The notes under the pieces: generated by a model | Databases searched by the model: none | Seen by the model: the letters and a program-made list of their open reading frames with translations, nothing else | What the model was told of the DNA's origin: nothing | Shown here: positions 5,253 to 7,698 of the stretch, in pieces | Numbering within the stretch: position 1 is the first letter of the stretch | Layout of the letters: every line of letters starts with the position of its first letter | Source: Pseudomonadota bacterium | GTDB lineage: Bacteria; Bdellovibrionota; Oligoflexia; Oligoflexales; Oligoflexaceae | DNA: 7,698 nucleotides | NCBI GenBank assembly: GCA_029556045.1 | Contig: JAKQGS010000469.1 | Coordinates: 1 to 7,698, forward strand | Direction of reading: 5' to 3' | Made by a program: the position numbers and the translations under genes

Positions 5253-6759
5253 TTAATCCAAGTGAATAACCGGCTCATGTTCATCGGCTTGAGGCTGGTC
5301 GAATTCAAACGACTCCTGTGTCCAACGGGGCGGCGCTCGGGGCGGTGGATCGTACGCTTTATTATGATGCTGGAGGTAACGCCGTATGGAGAACGGATCT
5401 TTTACCGAACAGAGGGCTCGCATCGCGCCACCGCAGTCCGAGCAGACCATAACGTCGATCTTAAAGACGCGGGCCAGCATTTTCGACCACGTTCACCTCG
5501 TCATCTCGAGCTTATCGAGAGATCTTTCGGCTTCGCCTCAAGATGACGTTGTTTTGGGTGATCTCCTTGCGGTAGGGGCTGTTGGGAGCAAATACCCCAC
5601 CCCAGCGCACAAGGTGAGAACGCGGCGGGGGTATTAAAGCGGAGAGTTTTTCAATGAATTCCGTCGGACTAAACAGCAGGTGTGTGGTGCCATCGGCCCA
5701 CTCCGTCTTAAGCCGAAGTTTCACTTTGCCGTCGTCGGTGATCTCCAAACGCTCGTTGGAAAGCGGCCCCCGGGCAATGTATTCAATCAGTTTGGCCAGA
5801 CGATCCCTTTGCAAAGTGGCCACGGCGGTATTGGCGTGGAGGGAAAACCCGTGGATGCTGTAACAGCGAGACCCCTTGGCCAATGGGACTTCCTCCCAAT
5901 ACCCAAACCCCGAGCCGATGCGGGTCACATATTTTCCTGCATTAGGACCAAACGCGATCTTGCCGGCAATGGAGCAGGAAATGGCGAGGCTGAGGGGTTC
6001 ACTATCTTGGAAGAGTTCGTCCACCAGAGGATTTGCAACGATGTCTCCTTCCTTGCCGAGGTATCCTTTCTTTTGCAAATACCCCATCACCCTCAAGGCG
6101 ACGCGTTCCACCAAGGTGGCAACCTCCCGATCGGTGATAGGATCGATATTGCGGAACCGGGCCAACCCCCTGACTCTGGTATAAACCCCATCGGGACAAA
6201 GGATGTGGAGGTGGGGGTTCAGATTGAGTGCCGATCCCCAACGTTGGGTGAAGGCAATGCTGCCGGGGGTCGAATCTTTCATTCCGAGTCCTGCTCCTTT
6301 CTCCCGGTAATACCGATGCAGCTCCGTGATGACAAGGCTGTGAACCTTGCTAAAGAGTTTTCTATTGGTCTGCAGCCAATAGCGCAGTGGAATGGGAAAA
6401 CTCACCACAAACTGCCGGTAAGGAACTCTCGGCAGGACATGCTCCTTCAGATGAGCCGCAGCTTCGGCCATACGTTTGCCGCAGCATGAGGGGCAAAAAC
6501 CGCGTTTTTTGCAGGAAAATGCCACCAAATGCTCTTTTTTACAGTCTGCGCATTGCAGCCGCAGAAATCCGTGAGCCAGGATGCCACAGCGCAGATAGGC
6601 CTCAAACTCCGCCACCACATAATCCGGCAGAGGCCTGTTCTCAGCCTGCCGTTCAGCAATGAACGTATTAAGATGCCCTTGCAGGATCTGATAGCAGGGG
6701 GTGAGCTCGGGACGCCGGCGAACATATGAGGGAGTTGTACAGGGTTGGGCTGATGACAT
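5253..6759 (-). pseudogene. IS91-family HUH transposase, copy B, disrupted
   Basis: The first part (6759 to 5512) gives 415 residues. It holds the same zinc cysteines (C70, C73, C83, C89, C92), HUH motif H183-L-H185 and tyrosine Y327 as copy A, again with Gly four residues later. Homology to copy A stops at T401. The next 14 residues are the translation of a palindromic repeat, ending in TAA at 5512-5514. The C-terminal part continues in another frame from about 5489 to 5253, starting 'WSKMLARVFKIDV', with the second Cys pair and the 'PPPRAPPR' tail. About 25 residues present in copy A are missing. The catalytic domain survives, so a shortened protein could be made, but loss of the C-terminal zinc region probably inactivates it (inference). 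The ATG at 6759 aligns with that of copy A. Confidence 0.9.
5499..5548. repeat. Palindromic repeat element inside transposase copy B
   Basis: A 50-bp imperfect palindrome with ends CGTCATCT and AGATGACG; the arms continue with GAG/CTC after one mismatch, and an internal AGATCT is present. It has the look of the widespread short palindromic repeats that begin CGTCATC and contain 'GCGAAGCCGAAAGATCT'. I infer it is a dispersed miniature element of the host genome. It supplies the stop codon that ends the first part of the transposase. Confidence 0.75.
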
Positions 6760-6794
6760 GCCCTGGAACTAACACCCCTGACCGTGGGGATTAG

Positions 6795-6851
6795 AAGCGA
6801 CATCATCATTGCTGTTGGTGATGACGGGGAATGACCCGGCAATTGTCGCTT
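6795..6851 (-). repeat. Long-range inverted repeat at IS91 copy B 5' end
   Basis: AAGCGACA (6795-6802) and TGTCGCTT (6844-6851) are perfect 8-bp arms 41 nt apart, matching the shorter pair in copy A in position and spacing. Confidence 0.5.
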
Positions 6852-6866
6852 GAGGACATGCGATAA

Positions 6867-7268
6867 TCACTCGTGTCGTTCACAAACACCACCCCAATGT
6901 GCTCCGGTTTTTCGTGGGAATGCCATCTTGTGCGGGAGGCAAATGCCAAAGTCCTTGCCCGTTGGCGCCTGAGCTGACCCATCCAGTGGCACGCTTGATT
7001 CCGTGAAACCGGGAATTAGCAATGGCTTCCGGCTGTGATGCACATCATCTTGGCGTATCGTGTAAGCAACCACTGAGAAGTCATCGACAAATTTGTAGGT
7101 TCCTTTTTGTGTTGCTGAGGAGAACTCAGTGATGACCTTGAGAGTGCTCCCGTCAAATGTCGTGACGCAAGGAATATCCCAGTGGAATTCGCTTCGTAAC
7201 TCCCGCTTCGCGTCACCGCGGTGAAGACGTAGAAATCCTTGCGCAGCGGCAAGCGGTATATGTAGACG
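6867..7268 (-). pseudogene. Possible decayed gene fragment ending at the IS91 boundary
   Basis: An open minus-strand frame of 133 codons runs from just after a TAG at 7269-7271 to a TGA at 6867-6869. It has no ATG in its first half. The translation looks protein-like and rich in alternating polar and hydrophobic residues (for example 'GTYKFVDDFSVVAYTIRQ'), as in a beta-rich exported protein. I recognise no family. Its stop codon lies in the last bases of the inferred IS91 copy B, so the original reading frame was probably cut by that insertion. Overlapping frames on both strands make the coding call uncertain, and it could be non-coding. Confidence 0.3.
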
Positions 7269-7460
7269 CTAAACGACGACGGCCTGAAAGATGGAGTAGT
7301 AAAACGCGTAGTTGGAATCACATCGGAGAAGTTTTTTGAAAAAGAAATTGAAGTCAAGTAAGAGAATGGCAGCGTAGCTCTACGCGGCAACTATCCTGAA
7401 AATTTCCGTTTAGGGGCATTTAAAAACTGGGCTTAAATGACTTTTAACCATTCGCGAAGG
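7269..7460. other. Intergenic or decayed region before the IS256-type element
   Basis: No confident gene. A plus-strand frame in 7266-7361 gives a charged, protein-like C-terminal fragment ('LNDDGLKDGVVKRVVG...') ending in TAA, with no start. It may be another relic. Confidence 0.3.
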
Positions 7461-7500
7461 GAGTGTAACAAATTTTGTGTAACCAGACCTTTACCAAGGG

Positions 7501-7515
7501 TAGACTTTAAGTCTA
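7501..7515. repeat. 15-bp inverted repeat before the IS256-type transposase
   Basis: TAGACTT-t-AAGTCTA, perfect 7-bp arms around one base, 22 nt upstream of the GTG start. It could be an operator-like site or part of the element's end structure. Confidence 0.4.
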
Positions 7516-7525
7516 ACTCTATGGA

Positions 7526-7530
7526 AGGAG
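7526..7530 (+). promoter_or_regulatory. Ribosome binding site that sets the GTG start
   Basis: AGGAG lies 6 nt before the GTG at 7537. The nearby ATG at 7521 is in another frame and stops after 16 codons, so it is not the start. Confidence 0.65.
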
Positions 7531-7536
7531 CTGGAA

Positions 7537-7698
7537 GTGGAACAAGAAAACACCCCATCGCAAGTACCTGACTTTGATCTTAGCAAGGTCCAGGAAAAGT
7601 TAAAAGGCATCAAGACCCTTGCGGATCTGACGGGGCCTGGGGGAGCAATCCAGGAGTTAATGAAGCAGGCGGTGGAGCGGATTCTCAAAGGAGAGCAG
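7537..7698 (+). CDS. IS256-family (mutator-type) transposase, N-terminal part
   Basis: A GTG-started frame of 54 codons, open at the right edge. The protein begins with a short acidic/polar leader, then a basic helix. Next comes 'LADLTGPGGAIQELMKQAV' at residues 28-46, the N-terminal signature of IS256-family transposases, which usually continue '...ERxLxAEL'. The catalytic DDE residues lie beyond the window. The enzyme would catalyse transposition, with double-stranded DNA circles as intermediates in this family. Start choice rests on AGGAG spaced 6 nt and on the absence of any in-frame ATG before residue 42. The minus-strand frame at 7491-7688 is its antisense shadow. Confidence 0.8.
   Translation, partial: MEQENTPSQVPDFDLSKVQEKLKGIKTLADLTGPGGAIQELMKQAVERILKGEQ

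Larger units (their letters stand above)
5082..6870 (-). mobile_element. IS91-family element, copy B (transposase broken)
   Basis: Same orientation and organisation as copy A, with conserved blocks at both ends and an inferred length of about 1.79 kb. The proteins are clearly related but diverged throughout, so this is a separate insertion of a sister element and not a recent tandem copy. The 135 bp between 5118 and 5252 hold no gene. Confidence 0.65.
7461..7698 (+). mobile_element. IS256-family element, left end (continues beyond window)
   Basis: GAGTGTAACAAATTTTGTGT at 7461-7480 resembles terminal repeats I associate with IS256/mutator-type elements, and the transposase start follows 76 bp after it begins. 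The right half and the matching inverted repeat are outside the window, so the exact end is provisional. Confidence 0.55.

Noticed and set aside
3195..5270. CTTG tetranucleotides near both IS91 transposase stops as the target-adjacent ends
   Set aside because: CTTG occurs near both stops (minus strand), but similarity between copies continues about 130-190 bp past it to the C-rich blocks, so the element end is more likely there. A 4-bp match alone is weak.
5680..6489. 269-codon plus-strand frame
   Set aside because: It lies wholly antisense to transposase copy B, a gene with visible zinc and HUH motifs. The antisense of copy A shows similar open stretches for the same codon-bias reason.
7016..7390. 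124-codon minus-strand frame with an ATG
   Set aside because: Ser/Thr/Phe-rich without a ribosome site or family features. The alternative minus frame over 6867-7268 looks more protein-like. I could not rule out that the two are parts of one frameshifted gene.
1..7698. A new defence, toxin-antitoxin or other multi-gene system
   Set aside because: Apart from the lipoprotein and one unclear gene relic, all supported genes are transposition proteins of known families. No nuclease, helicase, toxin, reverse transcriptase or RNA gene was seen.

Overview
This is a short accessory stretch dominated by insertion sequences. At the left edge it carries one host-type gene, a large repetitive surface lipoprotein. 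The host is most likely a Gram-negative bacterium. The lipoprotein's modules (Cys-x7-Cys followed by a 'YKAAxLxNFxAxxxKSGVTIAGVxGS'-like stretch) recall proteins I associate with Bdellovibrionota/Oligoflexia. That taxonomic guess is inference; no rRNA or core gene is present to test it.

Layout. (1) Positions 1-1643, minus strand: an open reading frame running off the left edge. It encodes a signal-peptidase-II lipoprotein with an acidic linker and at least eight Cys-x7-Cys modules, with a 714-bp-period duplication inside it. A run of nine G lies between its two possible in-frame start codons. (2) Positions 1644-2061: no convincing gene. (3) Positions 2062-3062, plus strand: an IS66-family remnant, with intact tnpA and tnpB overlapping by ATGA and a tnpC cut after about 94 codons. 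(4) Positions about 3063-4838, minus: an IS91-family element with an intact 500-residue HUH transposase. (5) Positions 4839-5081: a spacer of unknown origin. (6) Positions about 5082-6870, minus: a second, diverged IS91-family element in the same orientation. Its transposase is broken where a roughly 65-bp coding segment is replaced by a 63-bp segment carrying a 50-bp palindromic repeat. (7) Positions 6871-7460: a probable decayed gene fragment on the minus strand, ending at the IS91 boundary. (8) Positions about 7461-7698, plus: the left end of an IS256-family (mutator-type) element, with a GTG-started transposase running off the right edge.

How the parts relate. The transposition genes are independent selfish elements of three families stacked in about 5.6 kb, so this looks like a tolerated insertion hotspot beside a variable surface-protein gene. 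Comparing the two IS91 copies gives likely element ends: a C-rich block beyond each transposase stop, and a long-range inverted repeat at the other end. The inferred lengths are nearly equal, about 1776 and 1789 bp.

I see no defence system, CRISPR array, RNA gene or clearly new multi-gene system. The points most worth a second look are the lipoprotein with its G9 tract (possible phase variation), the palindromic element that replaced rather than simply entered transposase sequence, and the paired IS91 ends.
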